A stretch of 10,975 nucleotides of DNA from positions 1 to 10,975 of the forward strand of contig CAZAYB010000099.1 in the NCBI GenBank assembly GCA_964489215.1, read 5' to 3'. The first letter of the stretch is position 1. Every line of letters starts with the position of its first letter. The notes beneath the pieces were generated by a model. It saw nothing but the letters and a program-made list of their open reading frames with translations, was not told the DNA's origin and did not search any database. The position numbers and the translations under genes are program-made. This stretch comes from CAZAYB01 sp964489215. Lineage in GTDB: Bacteria; Planctomycetota; Phycisphaerae; Sedimentisphaerales; Anaerohalosphaeraceae. Positions 1 through 6,435 of this stretch are shown in pieces.

Positions 1-312
1 CGCTCTGCGAACAAATCCAAGAACCACAGCTATACGTGTAAATGAGGTCATCATTACCAAAAGGCTGGGCAATATCGCAAGAAGAGTGAATATTAATACC
101 AGTTTTATTGGTGTCGTCCATTCAGCAACGCTGCCGTCTGGCTGCTGACCCTGATCTTCCATCACCTTGCCGATTACATCCAGAAGCTGAGGAACAGAAG
201 GCAAACTGTCACCCTCCTGGCCATGCACACAAACCAAAGGACCGACAAAAGACCAGACCGAAAGAAAAACAAAAAATAAACCCGGATGTAATCTTCTACC
301 GCAATGGCTCAA
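1..312 (-). CDS. fliP: FliP, flagellar type III export gate protein (N-terminal part, cut by window edge)
   Basis: This is the first 104 residues of FliP, a core membrane protein of the flagellar export gate (FliPQR). Residues from about 70 onward read TTPIKLVLIFTLLAILPSLL followed by VMMTSFTRIAVVLGFVRRA; the MMTSFTRI...F.R segment is the hallmark of the family's first membrane hairpin. The N-terminus looks like a cleavable signal peptide: arginines near the start, a hydrophobic core (about residues 11-28) and a small-residue site before QEGD, as is usual for FliP. I place the start at TTG 312-310. It is preceded by a GAGGTGG-type ribosome-binding site, and its TTGA overlaps the fliO stop by 4 nt, which suggests translational coupling. 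No in-frame ATG gives the signal peptide; the first is Met-51, beyond it. The gene continues past position 1. Family call is firm; the TTG start is inferred. Confidence 0.9.
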   Translation of the reverse strand, partial: MSHCGRRLHPGLFFVFLSVWSFVGPLVCVHGQEGDSLPSVPQLLDVIGKVMEDQGQQPDGSVAEWTTPIKLVLIFTLLAILPSLLVMMTSFTRIAVVLGFVRRA

Positions 313-800
313 AGACCCACCTCGCTTTCAAACTCCGCAAGCTTATTTATATTTTCATTGGTAACACCGATAAGTATCTTTTTGCCGCCTTCAACCTCGA
401 CAAGATGCAATGCCCGTCCGGAACCAAGATTAACACTGTCGCTGACCGCTATCTTGTCGCTTTTGCCTGCCGTCACCTTCGCAGGAAACTTACGCAATAT
501 CAGCCACGCAGCCCCCCCAAGCAAAGCAACAAGCACTACCGCAACAAGAAACTGACGAGTCAGGTTATATTCAGTCTTGTTCTTGCCCACAATCGATTTC
601 TCATCATTGTCATTTAACCAGTCAGCAATAACCTCAGAACCACTGGATAAGGAGTTGGAATCTGACGGGCCATTTAACGCTTTGTTATCTGTACCTCCTT
701 GCTCTTCCTGGCTGGAACCGCCGGTAACTCCGGATATAATCATAAGCAAACACAAACAAACACCCAAAACCGTCAATAAGAACACTTTCCTGTTTTTCAT
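309..800 (-). CDS. fliO: FliO, flagellar export gate assembly protein
   Basis: The 163-residue product matches FliO, a bitopic membrane protein that helps assemble the FliP ring of the flagellar export gate. An N-terminal hydrophobic stretch (residues 5-25) looks like a signal sequence. It is followed by a polar, Ser/Gly/Asn-rich linker, a membrane helix at about 82-102 and a small cytoplasmic domain. That domain contains LGSGRALHLVEVEGGKKILI (residues 125-144) followed by GVT, the FliO family signature. Length is within the usual range for a FliO with an extracytoplasmic linker. It precedes fliP with a 4-nt overlap, the classic fliO-fliP pair, and is separated from the upstream motB2 gene by 283 bp that may hold its own promoter. 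The ATG at 800 has only a weak ribosome-binding site (GGGTTTTCAT-ATG), so expression may be low. Confidence 0.93.
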   Translation of the reverse strand: MKNRKVFLLTVLGVCLCLLMIISGVTGGSSQEEQGGTDNKALNGPSDSNSLSSGSEVIADWLNDNDEKSIVGKNKTEYNLTRQFLVAVVLVALLGGAAWLILRKFPAKVTAGKSDKIAVSDSVNLGSGRALHLVEVEGGKKILIGVTNENINKLAEFESEVGL

Positions 801-913
801 ATGAAAACCCGGCCAATATTAACCATTCGATGATAATTGCTTTTGGTGCAAAAAAACAATCACATCTGGTCCATTAAAATGATGATGATACAAATCTCTC
901 GAAAATGCGCACC

Positions 914-933
914 TTTGCAGTCAAATCTGCAAA
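914..933. repeat. Perfect inverted repeat TTTGCAG-N6-CTGCAAA upstream of fliO
   Basis: Arms at 914-920 and 927-933 are perfectly complementary across a 6-nt spacer. No T-run follows on either strand, so it is not a classic terminator. It overlaps the -12 element of the candidate sigma-54 promoter at 928-943, so it could be an operator or a leader hairpin. The role is inferred. Confidence 0.4.
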
Positions 934-943
934 AAACGTTCCC
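928..943 (-). promoter_or_regulatory. Candidate sigma-54 promoter for fliO-fliP
   Basis: On the minus strand this reads GGGAACGTTTTTTGCA. The invariant GG and GC are 10 nt apart, the -12 element TTGCA is complete, and 9 of 11 positions match TGGCAC-N5-TTGCA. The predicted transcript would start near 917, about 116 nt before the fliO ATG. Two much better sigma-54 promoters lie elsewhere in the same cluster, which makes this one more credible. A poorer alternative, TGGCGG-N5-GTGCA, lies at 975-990. Confidence 0.45.
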
Positions 944-1020
944 AAATGAAAAAACACCCCCTAAACACTCAAAATGCACACTCTCCGCCATCCGCATGTA
1001 TACAAAACACACACGCCTGT

Positions 1021-1042
1021 CGAAAAAATATACACTTTTTCG
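1021..1042. repeat. AT-rich inverted repeat downstream of motB2
   Basis: Arms CGAAAAA (1021-1027) and TTTTTCG (1036-1042) are perfectly complementary with an 8-nt loop, about 42 bp after the motB2 stop. It could form a weak hairpin in the transcript and contribute to termination or 3'-end protection. The stem has few GC pairs and no following T-run, so a strong terminator is unlikely. Confidence 0.25.
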
Positions 1043-1083
1043 CCGACCCCTTAAAAAACGAGCATTAAATTCTCATAAACGCC

Positions 1084-1818
1084 CTATTGACCTGTAAGAG
1101 TCACAAGCATAATCTCCGTATCCTTACTGATTACCGCCGAGGACCCCGAAACCCAGTCCCCTCCGTCACCAGCACCCCACGAACAAACAAACCAGTTACT
1201 ATTGACCGGCAGCAAACTCTTTATATAATCAGAAACCGCCTGTGCTCGCCTGGCAGAAACTACCCACTGAAGCTTATCAGTACGCTCAGATGCACCAAGA
1301 CCAACAGTATAAAGAATAATGCTCTCATTACCGTAAATCTCCTGAAGCCCCTGAACATGACTTTTCAAAAACTCCTTAGCTTCTTCGTTAAGCGTCCAGC
1401 TGTCACGATGAAAATATATATCGGTAAATGTAAAATTCTTCTTCTTGCCCGTTATCTGGCTCGGAATAATCTCCATAGACTTCTCAAGATCAAGCAATAT
1501 CCTCCGAACCATCTCGGTCTCTGCATCGATACTGCGGTCTTCCTTATTATCGTTACCAGTCTCGGTCTTATACTTGGGCTTGGGATAATCAAAATTAGGA
1601 CCGCTTTTCTTACTGACAAGAAAACCGGAAAAACCAAAATCCGCCAGAGCACGCTTAAATGAAATCTGACCAACCTGGAACAGATCATTACTCTGGTCGG
1701 TAGCCATACTCAAAAGCATAACGAAAAATGTCAGCAAAAGAGTTACCATGTCCGAAAAAGTAACGATATAAATCGGAACACCTGGCTTTTTCTCTTCTTG
1801 AGGAGTACCTTTGCTCAT
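1084..1818 (-). CDS. MotB paralogue 2, stator B subunit with OmpA-type C-terminal domain
   Basis: This is a 244-residue MotB-family protein. A short charged N-terminus leads into one membrane helix, VTFSDMVTLLLTFFVMLLSM (about residues 19-38), with Asp23 at the ion-binding position equivalent to E. coli MotB Asp32. After a linker, residues about 130-243 form an OmpA/MotB-like periplasmic domain. T180, D181 and the W185-x-V-S188-A-R-R191-A segment line up with the peptidoglycan-binding pattern TD...W-x-L-S-x-x-R-A-x-x-V, although the usual Gly-His before TD and the C-terminal RR pair are missing. The ATG overlaps the motB1 stop (ATGA, 4 nt), so the two are translationally coupled. Its product probably pairs with MotA, either as a second B subunit beside MotB1 or in a separate stator. 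Family call is firm; partnership is inferred. Confidence 0.88.
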   Translation of the reverse strand: MSKGTPQEEKKPGVPIYIVTFSDMVTLLLTFFVMLLSMATDQSNDLFQVGQISFKRALADFGFSGFLVSKKSGPNFDYPKPKYKTETGNDNKEDRSIDAETEMVRRILLDLEKSMEIIPSQITGKKKNFTFTDIYFHRDSWTLNEEAKEFLKSHVQGLQEIYGNESIILYTVGLGASERTDKLQWVVSARRAQAVSDYIKSLLPVNSNWFVCSWGAGDGGDWVSGSSAVISKDTEIMLVTLTGQ

Positions 1819-2471
1819 TCGTAAATATTCTTCTCCAATAAAGTTATCTCAACATAACGCTGATCATTAAGAGAGTTTTTCATCATCGTCTGACTTGTTA
1901 TATTGAATCTGCCCTCGCGAATTCCCTCATTTTTCATATACTCAAGAATCGCAAGAGACCTGCTAAGACCTATATCCTTATTAAAACTGCCGCCGTTTTC
2001 ACTTATAACTATCCTGCTCGGCATACGCTTAAGAAAAGAAACAAATGAATCACACATTTGCTTACCGTCCTGAGACAAAACCGAACCCTTGCCGAGAAAA
2101 ACCCTCTTGGAAGGTATAGTAAAAACCTTGAGATTCTTAAAATCCAATGGCTTTTTCTCTCGCATAAAATTATTCGTATCGCTTTGAGCTACCGTCTTTG
2201 TCTCTGAACCTTTAGTTATCTTCTCCAGAGTCTTAGACTGCTGCTTTTCACGCATCGAATCTAGTTCGCTTATCGTAGAAAGACCAACTGCCGGCATACT
2301 CAACGCAAAAGATGTCGCCAGACTGCTCAGGGTCCTCGGATCAAATGTCGAAAAGCTCAGTAAAAGTACAAAAAAAGTAAGCAAAAGGGTCATACAGTCA
2401 CTGAACGTAACCATCCATTCAGGAGCACCCTGGTCATCATCTTCTTCTGTTCTCTTTTTGCCCATTATCAT
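1815..2471 (-). CDS. motB: MotB paralogue 1, stator B subunit with degenerate peptidoglycan-binding domain
   Basis: The 218-residue product begins with a charged, Asp/Glu-rich N-terminus, then a single membrane helix starting EWMVTFSDCMTLLLTFFVLL (residues 18-37, continuing to about 41). Asp25 is at the position of E. coli MotB Asp32, the residue that carries the coupling ion. A linker of about 75 residues follows, then a short OmpA-like fold (about 115-212). In that fold the peptidoglycan-contacting residues are poorly kept: no GHTD, the LS-x-x-RA motif reads LSRSLA (169-174), and the terminal RRVEI reads QRYVEI (204-209). The start at 2471 shares one base with the motA stop (TAATG). A longer reading frame reaches back to 2570 but lies entirely inside motA and adds residues unlike MotB. 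An alternative ATG is at 2465. Confidence 0.9.
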   Translation of the reverse strand: MIMGKKRTEEDDDQGAPEWMVTFSDCMTLLLTFFVLLLSFSTFDPRTLSSLATSFALSMPAVGLSTISELDSMREKQQSKTLEKITKGSETKTVAQSDTNNFMREKKPLDFKNLKVFTIPSKRVFLGKGSVLSQDGKQMCDSFVSFLKRMPSRIVISENGGSFNKDIGLSRSLAILEYMKNEGIREGRFNITSQTMMKNSLNDQRYVEITLLEKNIYE

Positions 2472-3241
2472 TATACTGACGCCTTCACTTCTTCCCTTTT
2501 CATCGGTGATATAAACGACTGCATCTTCTCGCGTATAACTGTCGGATTCTCTCCTCTGCTTATCGCGCAAACTCCTTCGGTAACCATTTCCATCGCAAGT
2601 ATCTCAGCCTTGGAATACTGACTTAACTTACCTGCAAGAGGTATAAAAACAAGATTAGCGAGCAAGGCACCGTAAAATGTAGTTATAAGTGCTACCGCCA
2701 TACCCTGACCTATCTGAGATGGGTCACTAAGATTCGCCAGCATCTTGACAAGTCCTATAAGTGTACCTATCATACCGAAAGCCGGTGCCGCTGCTCCCAT
2801 AAAGTCCAGTATCTTCTTGCCGTTGGAATGCCGCTGCGTAAGATAATATGTCTCTAAAGTCATCATTTCACGTATCCAGTCCTCCTCCTGGCCGTCAATC
2901 AGCATCTGCAAACCTTTCTCCAAAAAACGGTCATCAACCTTGCGAATCTGCTCCTCAAGCGCAAGTGCCCCGTCACGCCTGTTAATCGCTGCATAATTAA
3001 CCATCTGCTGAATAATATCGGAAGGACTGGAGCTCTTGTTGATAACCGCCTTTTTAACTACTGAAAATATGCTCAGAAACTGGCCGACTGAAAAATGTAT
3101 CAGGGTTGCGCAAAGCATACCTCCTATAACTACTGCTACAGAAGGAAGGTTAACAAAAAGCATTATCCCGTCACCGCCTGCTATCGCAAGTCCGATAACT
3201 ATAAAACCAACGACTATGCCTATAATTGTCGCAAAATCCAT
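2471..3241 (-). CDS. motA: MotA, flagellar stator A subunit
   Basis: This 256-residue protein is a typical MotA/PomA. MotA forms the ring around the MotB dimer that conducts ions and turns the rotor through FliG. Four membrane helices are visible: about 4-22, 31-52, 148-168 and 180-204. The cytoplasmic loop contains RRDGALALEE (88-97), a common MotA motif. The helix-3 segment AAAPAFGMIGTLIGLVKML holds Pro153 and the helix-4 segment ALITTFYGALLANLVFIPLA holds Pro201; these correspond to E. coli Pro173 and Pro222, needed for ion-driven movement. The C-terminus (GENPTVIREKMQSFI) is also typical. There is a good ribosome-binding site (AGAGGA, 8 nt before ATG), one base after the preceding stop. 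Whether it uses protons or sodium cannot be read with confidence. Confidence 0.96.
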   Translation of the reverse strand: MDFATIIGIVVGFIVIGLAIAGGDGIMLFVNLPSVAVVIGGMLCATLIHFSVGQFLSIFSVVKKAVINKSSSPSDIIQQMVNYAAINRRDGALALEEQIRKVDDRFLEKGLQMLIDGQEEDWIREMMTLETYYLTQRHSNGKKILDFMGAAAPAFGMIGTLIGLVKMLANLSDPSQIGQGMAVALITTFYGALLANLVFIPLAGKLSQYSKAEILAMEMVTEGVCAISRGENPTVIREKMQSFISPMKREEVKASV

Positions 3242-3242
3242 T

Positions 3243-3932
3243 TTATTCGTCCTCTTTTACCCTTTTTAGTTTCTTGCTCAGCAATGATGCTGTATCTGCG
3301 TTAATATCCCCTATCTCACCCAAAAGCTCTCCGCTGGTTCGCTCACTCATATAAAATAATATCTTTACTGCATCCTCGACCTGATTGTTTTCAACCATAT
3401 TGATCATAATCTTTGAAGCATGGTCTATATCCATACGGTCATATCGGGCTGCAATTATCTGCAAATTCTTCTTTTCAACTTCATCGACCTCTATCACACT
3501 CCGCTTCAGTTCTTTTTCCTGCTCACGCAATTTTGCCAGGGTCGTCGTCAGCTCTGCACGCAAATTATCGAGCTGATCGATCTCATCCTGAAGCGCCTCC
3601 TTGGCAAGCTTGACTCGCTTTTCCTCTTCCTTAATATCTTCTTCACGCTTTTCATGCTCACGAATCTTCTCCCGGATATCGAATATCAGACCCTGGAGCT
3701 GTTTTTCTGTCATACTCATGCTAAGTGAATCATCTCCGCCGCTCAAAAATATTGCCTGGGGAACATAATCCTCATCTTCCCCGCCGCTCGCCTGAGCTGA
3801 CTCCTGAGCTGATGTTTCTTCCGGCTTGGGTATCGCTGACGCTCGCTTTTTAAGAAAAAAAGATACACCAAACGTACCTGCAAAACTTATTATCGCCAAT
3901 GCCGCTATTATTATTATCTGTAGCTTACGCAC
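3243..3932 (-). CDS. MotE/FlbB-like membrane coiled-coil protein with MgtE-N-type C-terminal domain
   Basis: The 229-residue product has one N-terminal membrane helix (about 5-27), a Ser/Glu-rich linker (30-75), a long charged coiled coil (about 76-152) and a small helical domain (about 158-225). That domain contains YDRMDIDHASKIMINMVENN and later DAVKILFYMSERTSGELL, the repeated pattern of the MgtE intracellular N-terminal/FliG-like fold seen in MotE and FlbB proteins. MotE in rhizobia is a periplasmic partner of a motility protein; FlbB in spirochaetes builds the collar around the stators. The place directly before motA fits a stator-associated scaffold. The start is GTG 3932, with a strong GGGAGG ribosome-binding site 7 nt upstream. 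It lies 2 nt after fliJ and 1 nt before motA. Family placement rests on architecture, so the precise name is left open. Confidence 0.75.
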   Translation of the reverse strand: MRKLQIIIIAALAIISFAGTFGVSFFLKKRASAIPKPEETSAQESAQASGGEDEDYVPQAIFLSGGDDSLSMSMTEKQLQGLIFDIREKIREHEKREEDIKEEEKRVKLAKEALQDEIDQLDNLRAELTTTLAKLREQEKELKRSVIEVDEVEKKNLQIIAARYDRMDIDHASKIMINMVENNQVEDAVKILFYMSERTSGELLGEIGDINADTASLLSKKLKRVKEDE

Positions 3933-3934
3933 TT

Positions 3935-4429
3935 TTAAGCCTCCCTGTCTATACGATTACCTGCCATATCACTCCTGATTACACTGCTCATCACCGCCCT
4001 GGCACTGCGGATACTGTTACGCTCATCAAGTTCATGCTGCTCAAATCTTTTTACTTCCTGCATATATTCTTCCCTGGCTTTTTCTCGGAGCTTCTCGAGA
4101 CCCTTCCTGAATTTGCGAATCTCAAAAAGCTCTCCCAGCTTTCGCTTACGAAGCTCTTCAAGTTCCTGAAGCTTCTTCCTGAACTCATTTATCTGTTCAT
4201 CGAGAGTATGACTGTACTTCATAAAAAACTGCTGTTCTGCCAACCTCACTGCTGGTTTCATGGACATCATCTCTCGAAGCTTAAGACGAATACGAGCCTT
4301 AAGCTCTGCTATCATCCTGCGAACCGAAACCGCTTCCTCAGTTACACGGACAAGCTCATTTCGAAGAGCATCTTCCTGTCTTTTTTTTATATCAAGGAGC
4401 CGTTCTAAACGCCATTTAAACTTCTTCAA
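3935..4429 (-). CDS. fliJ: FliJ, export ATPase central stalk/chaperone-escort protein
   Basis: The 164-residue product is almost entirely charged alpha helix with long heptad-like stretches, as expected of FliJ, the coiled-coil stalk inserted in the FliI hexamer that also touches FlhA. The N-terminus KKFKWRLERLLDIKKRQED is the typical FliJ opening (aromatic, Arg-Leu, then Leu-Leu-x-hydrophobic). It follows fliI by 17 nt, the normal fliI-fliJ order. The start is TTG 4429-4427, preceded at about 8 nt by GTGAG. No ATG gives this conserved N-terminus; the first Met codon (about residue 39) would remove it. Codons 14-16 contain a run of eight A (4381-4388 on the plus strand read as T), which is intact here. 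FliJ is poorly conserved in sequence, so the call relies on position, length and the N-terminal pattern. Confidence 0.9.
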   Translation of the reverse strand: MKKFKWRLERLLDIKKRQEDALRNELVRVTEEAVSVRRMIAELKARIRLKLREMMSMKPAVRLAEQQFFMKYSHTLDEQINEFRKKLQELEELRKRKLGELFEIRKFRKGLEKLREKAREEYMQEVKRFEQHELDERNSIRSARAVMSSVIRSDMAGNRIDREA

Positions 4430-4446
4430 TAAAAAATCTCACTCTC

Positions 4447-5829
4447 TTATTGATTCACTGCCTCTTTATTAACTGCCTCGCCGCTTAAAAGACGGTCCCA
4501 CGAAGCAGAAATATCCTTAAGCCTGTTCACTGTCTCCTCAAAACTGCTCCGCTCACGAATCTGCTGAACGAGAAATGATTCAATTCGCTCTATCAAAGCG
4601 ATAGAACCGTCAATCTTCTTATTGTTGCCGGAACTAAACGCACCTATATTGATTAAGTCTTCTGCATCCTTATAAGTCGCGTATATCTCACGAAACTTCC
4701 TCGCAGAAACCTTATGATCATCCTGGGCAACCGTCGTCATAAGTCTGCTCACACTTTGAAGAATGTCGATAGCTGGATAATGCCCTCTGTCCGCAAGCTC
4801 CCTGGTTAGAACTATATGCCCGTCAAGAAGAGACCTCGCACTGTCAGCAACAGGATCATTAAGATCATCACCTTCAACAAGAACCGTCAAAATCCCCGTT
4901 ATACTCCCATGCTTACCGCAGCCAAGACGCTCAACAAGCTTAGGCAAAAGCGCAAACACACTCGGACAATAACCCTTGGAAGCGGGCGGCTCACCAGCAG
5001 CAAGACCTATCTCACGCTGTGCCTGGGCAAAACGAGTCAGAGAATCCATCATAAAAAGGACATCCATACCCTTGTCACGAAAATACTCCGCTACTGTTGC
5101 CGCAACAAAACCCGCCTTGACACGCTGAACTGCCGCCGAATCACTCGTCGCAACTACTATAACACTCCGGGCAAGACCCTCAGGACCAAGGTCCTTCTCA
5201 AGAAACTCTCGAACCTCTCTGCCTCGCTCGCCAACAAGAGCTACAACATTAACCTGGGCTTCACTGGCGTTAGCTATCTCACCAAGCAATACGCTCTTGC
5301 CCACTCCGCTGCCTGCGAATATACCAACCCTTTGCCCCTTGCCGCACGTAAGTAAACCGTCTATAGAACGAATACCCATCGAAAGAGGATCCTTAATTAT
5401 ATTCCTGTCAAGAGGTGACGGACTGTCACCGTCAAAACGCCTGACTTCGCTGCCGACCAAAGGACCCTTACCATCGATCGGCCTGCCGAGACCATCAACA
5501 ACCCTCCCAATAAGACTGTCATCCAGACGAATCGTCCGGGGCTTATCAAGAGACTCAACACTGTCACCCGGACAGATACCCTCAAGACTCTCCAAAGGCA
5601 AAAGTACAAGATGATTATTACGAAAACCAACCACCTCCGCTGATACAACACCCCCGTCACCGCGCCTTATCTGACAAACCTGACCGATCCCGATACTCGG
5701 ACCATTACTCTCAGCTGTCATACCTGAAACCCTGACAATAGAACCCTTGCAGCGAAACAGATTAACGCCGTTAACCGTCTCTGTCAAACTGTCAAAATCA
5801 ATATTCATCTTATCACAAACTGTAACCAT
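4447..5829 (-). CDS. fliI: FliI, flagellum-specific export ATPase
   Basis: This 460-residue protein is the F1-beta-like ATPase of the flagellar export apparatus. Visible features in order: an N-terminal beta-barrel region (about 20-95); GRVVDGLGRPIDGKGPL (108-124); the Walker A loop AGSGVGKS (172-179, Lys178); the catalytic glutamate in GERGREVREF (E201); the Walker B strand VLFMMDSLTRFAQAQRE (257-273, Asp262); GLAAGEPPASKGYCPSVFA (275-293); DGHIVLTRELADRGHYPAID (336-355). Length is normal. Hexameric FliI sits under the export gate, regulated by FliH and stirred by FliJ, and both genes flank it here. It starts 3 nt after fliH. The ATG at 5829 has no strong ribosome-binding site, so translation may be coupled to fliH; a second ATG at 5808 (Met8) is possible. 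Confidence 0.98.
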   Translation of the reverse strand: MVTVCDKMNIDFDSLTETVNGVNLFRCKGSIVRVSGMTAESNGPSIGIGQVCQIRRGDGGVVSAEVVGFRNNHLVLLPLESLEGICPGDSVESLDKPRTIRLDDSLIGRVVDGLGRPIDGKGPLVGSEVRRFDGDSPSPLDRNIIKDPLSMGIRSIDGLLTCGKGQRVGIFAGSGVGKSVLLGEIANASEAQVNVVALVGERGREVREFLEKDLGPEGLARSVIVVATSDSAAVQRVKAGFVAATVAEYFRDKGMDVLFMMDSLTRFAQAQREIGLAAGEPPASKGYCPSVFALLPKLVERLGCGKHGSITGILTVLVEGDDLNDPVADSARSLLDGHIVLTRELADRGHYPAIDILQSVSRLMTTVAQDDHKVSARKFREIYATYKDAEDLINIGAFSSGNNKKIDGSIALIERIESFLVQQIRERSSFEETVNRLKDISASWDRLLSGEAVNKEAVNQ

Positions 5830-5832
5830 AAC

Positions 5833-6435
5833 CTAATGCTTACCTTTAAGAGATTCTTCAACAAGACGTAAATGCTCACTTACAATATAATCTATAATGC
5901 CCTTATTCGTCTTAACGCTGCACTCTCCAGGCTTGACAGAGTTGTTCTCCTTCAAAACAACCTCGCCAAACTTGGCATGATTATCACCAAGATGCTCATT
6001 GACCTTACTCATATCTGACCGGTTAAGATGTATCTCCGCCTTTTCAGAACCGGGCAAAACCTCAAGAGCCTTCAGCACGATCCCTTTTATATCATATTCT
6101 CCCTGTTCTACCTGCTTGTGCAATATCTTCTCTGCTATAGAAACACTAAGATTTACTATCTGTTCCCTCACATCGCAAAAAACAGTCTCCTGTGCACGAT
6201 AAAGCTCATCAGATGCATTCTTAAGAATATCACAAACGGACTCAAGCTCCGCCTTTTCCTTTTGAAGCTTCTCAAAATCAACATGCATAGCCTCAAGCTT
6301 GACCTGAAGAGACTCTATCTCTTTTTGCTGAGAATCATCCTCCAGGCTATGACCCATGTCAGAACCGACAACGTTTATCGATTTGATCGCACTTGAAAAT
6401 TTAACCTTCATCTTGTCAGCCATAGTATTACTCAT
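5833..6435 (-). CDS. fliH: FliH, export ATPase regulator/peripheral stalk
   Basis: The 200-residue product has a short N-terminal region, a charged coiled coil (about 36-82) and a C-terminal domain like that of FliH and V-ATPase subunit E. The end is characteristic: VKPGECSVKTNKGIIDYIVS (167-186), matching the FliH pattern D/N-x-x-x-PGG/E-C-x-V-x-T-x-x-G-x-I-D. FliH dimers bind FliI, inhibit it and tether it to the switch protein FliN and to FlhA. The protein contains no tryptophan, whereas E. coli FliH uses N-terminal Trp7 and Trp10 for docking, so docking may differ. The reading frame overlaps the fliG end by 8 nt. Starts at 6435 (ATG) or 6423 (ATG, Met5) cannot be separated with confidence, because neither has a clear ribosome-binding site. 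Confidence 0.92.
   Translation of the reverse strand: MSNTMADKMKVKFSSAIKSINVVGSDMGHSLEDDSQQKEIESLQVKLEAMHVDFEKLQKEKAELESVCDILKNASDELYRAQETVFCDVREQIVNLSVSIAEKILHKQVEQGEYDIKGIVLKALEVLPGSEKAEIHLNRSDMSKVNEHLGDNHAKFGEVVLKENNSVKPGECSVKTNKGIIDYIVSEHLRLVEESLKGKH

Larger units (their letters stand above)
801..1083. other. 283-bp non-coding gap before fliO
   Basis: This is the only long gap inside the minus-strand cluster. I see no credible gene in it; the longest minus-strand ORF (860-997, 45 codons) has no ribosome-binding site. It contains a candidate sigma-54 promoter (928-943), a second, poorer GG-N10-GC match (975-990), a perfect 7-bp inverted repeat (914-933) and an AT-rich inverted repeat (1021-1042). 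On the minus strand it reads from the end of motB2 into fliO, so it probably marks an operon boundary or an internal promoter. Confidence 0.6.

Noticed and set aside
108..617. 169-codon plus-strand ORF opposite fliO and fliP
   Set aside because: Antisense shadow of two recognised genes.
975..990. TGGCGG-N5-GTGCA as a sigma-54 promoter for fliO
   Set aside because: Spacing is right but only 8 of 11 positions match; the site at 928-943 is better, so this is kept only as an alternative.
860..997. 45-codon minus-strand ORF in the gap before fliO (cysteine-containing)
   Set aside because: No ribosome-binding site, no recognisable domain, and it covers the candidate promoter and inverted repeat.
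1021..1042. Rho-independent terminator after motB2
   Set aside because: The stem is mostly AT pairs and no T-run follows on the minus strand, so it is listed only as an inverted repeat.
837..1097. 86-codon plus-strand ORF in the same gap
   Set aside because: Antisense to the operon, no ribosome-binding site, composition typical of AT-rich non-coding DNA.
2472..2570. N-terminal extension of motB1 by 33 residues
   Set aside because: It lies wholly within motA in another frame and encodes residues unlike MotB; the TAATG junction at 2471 is the normal coupled start.
4816..5355. 179-codon plus-strand ORF opposite fliI
   Set aside because: It is the complement of a strongly conserved fliI coding region; low-complexity basic translation without family resemblance.
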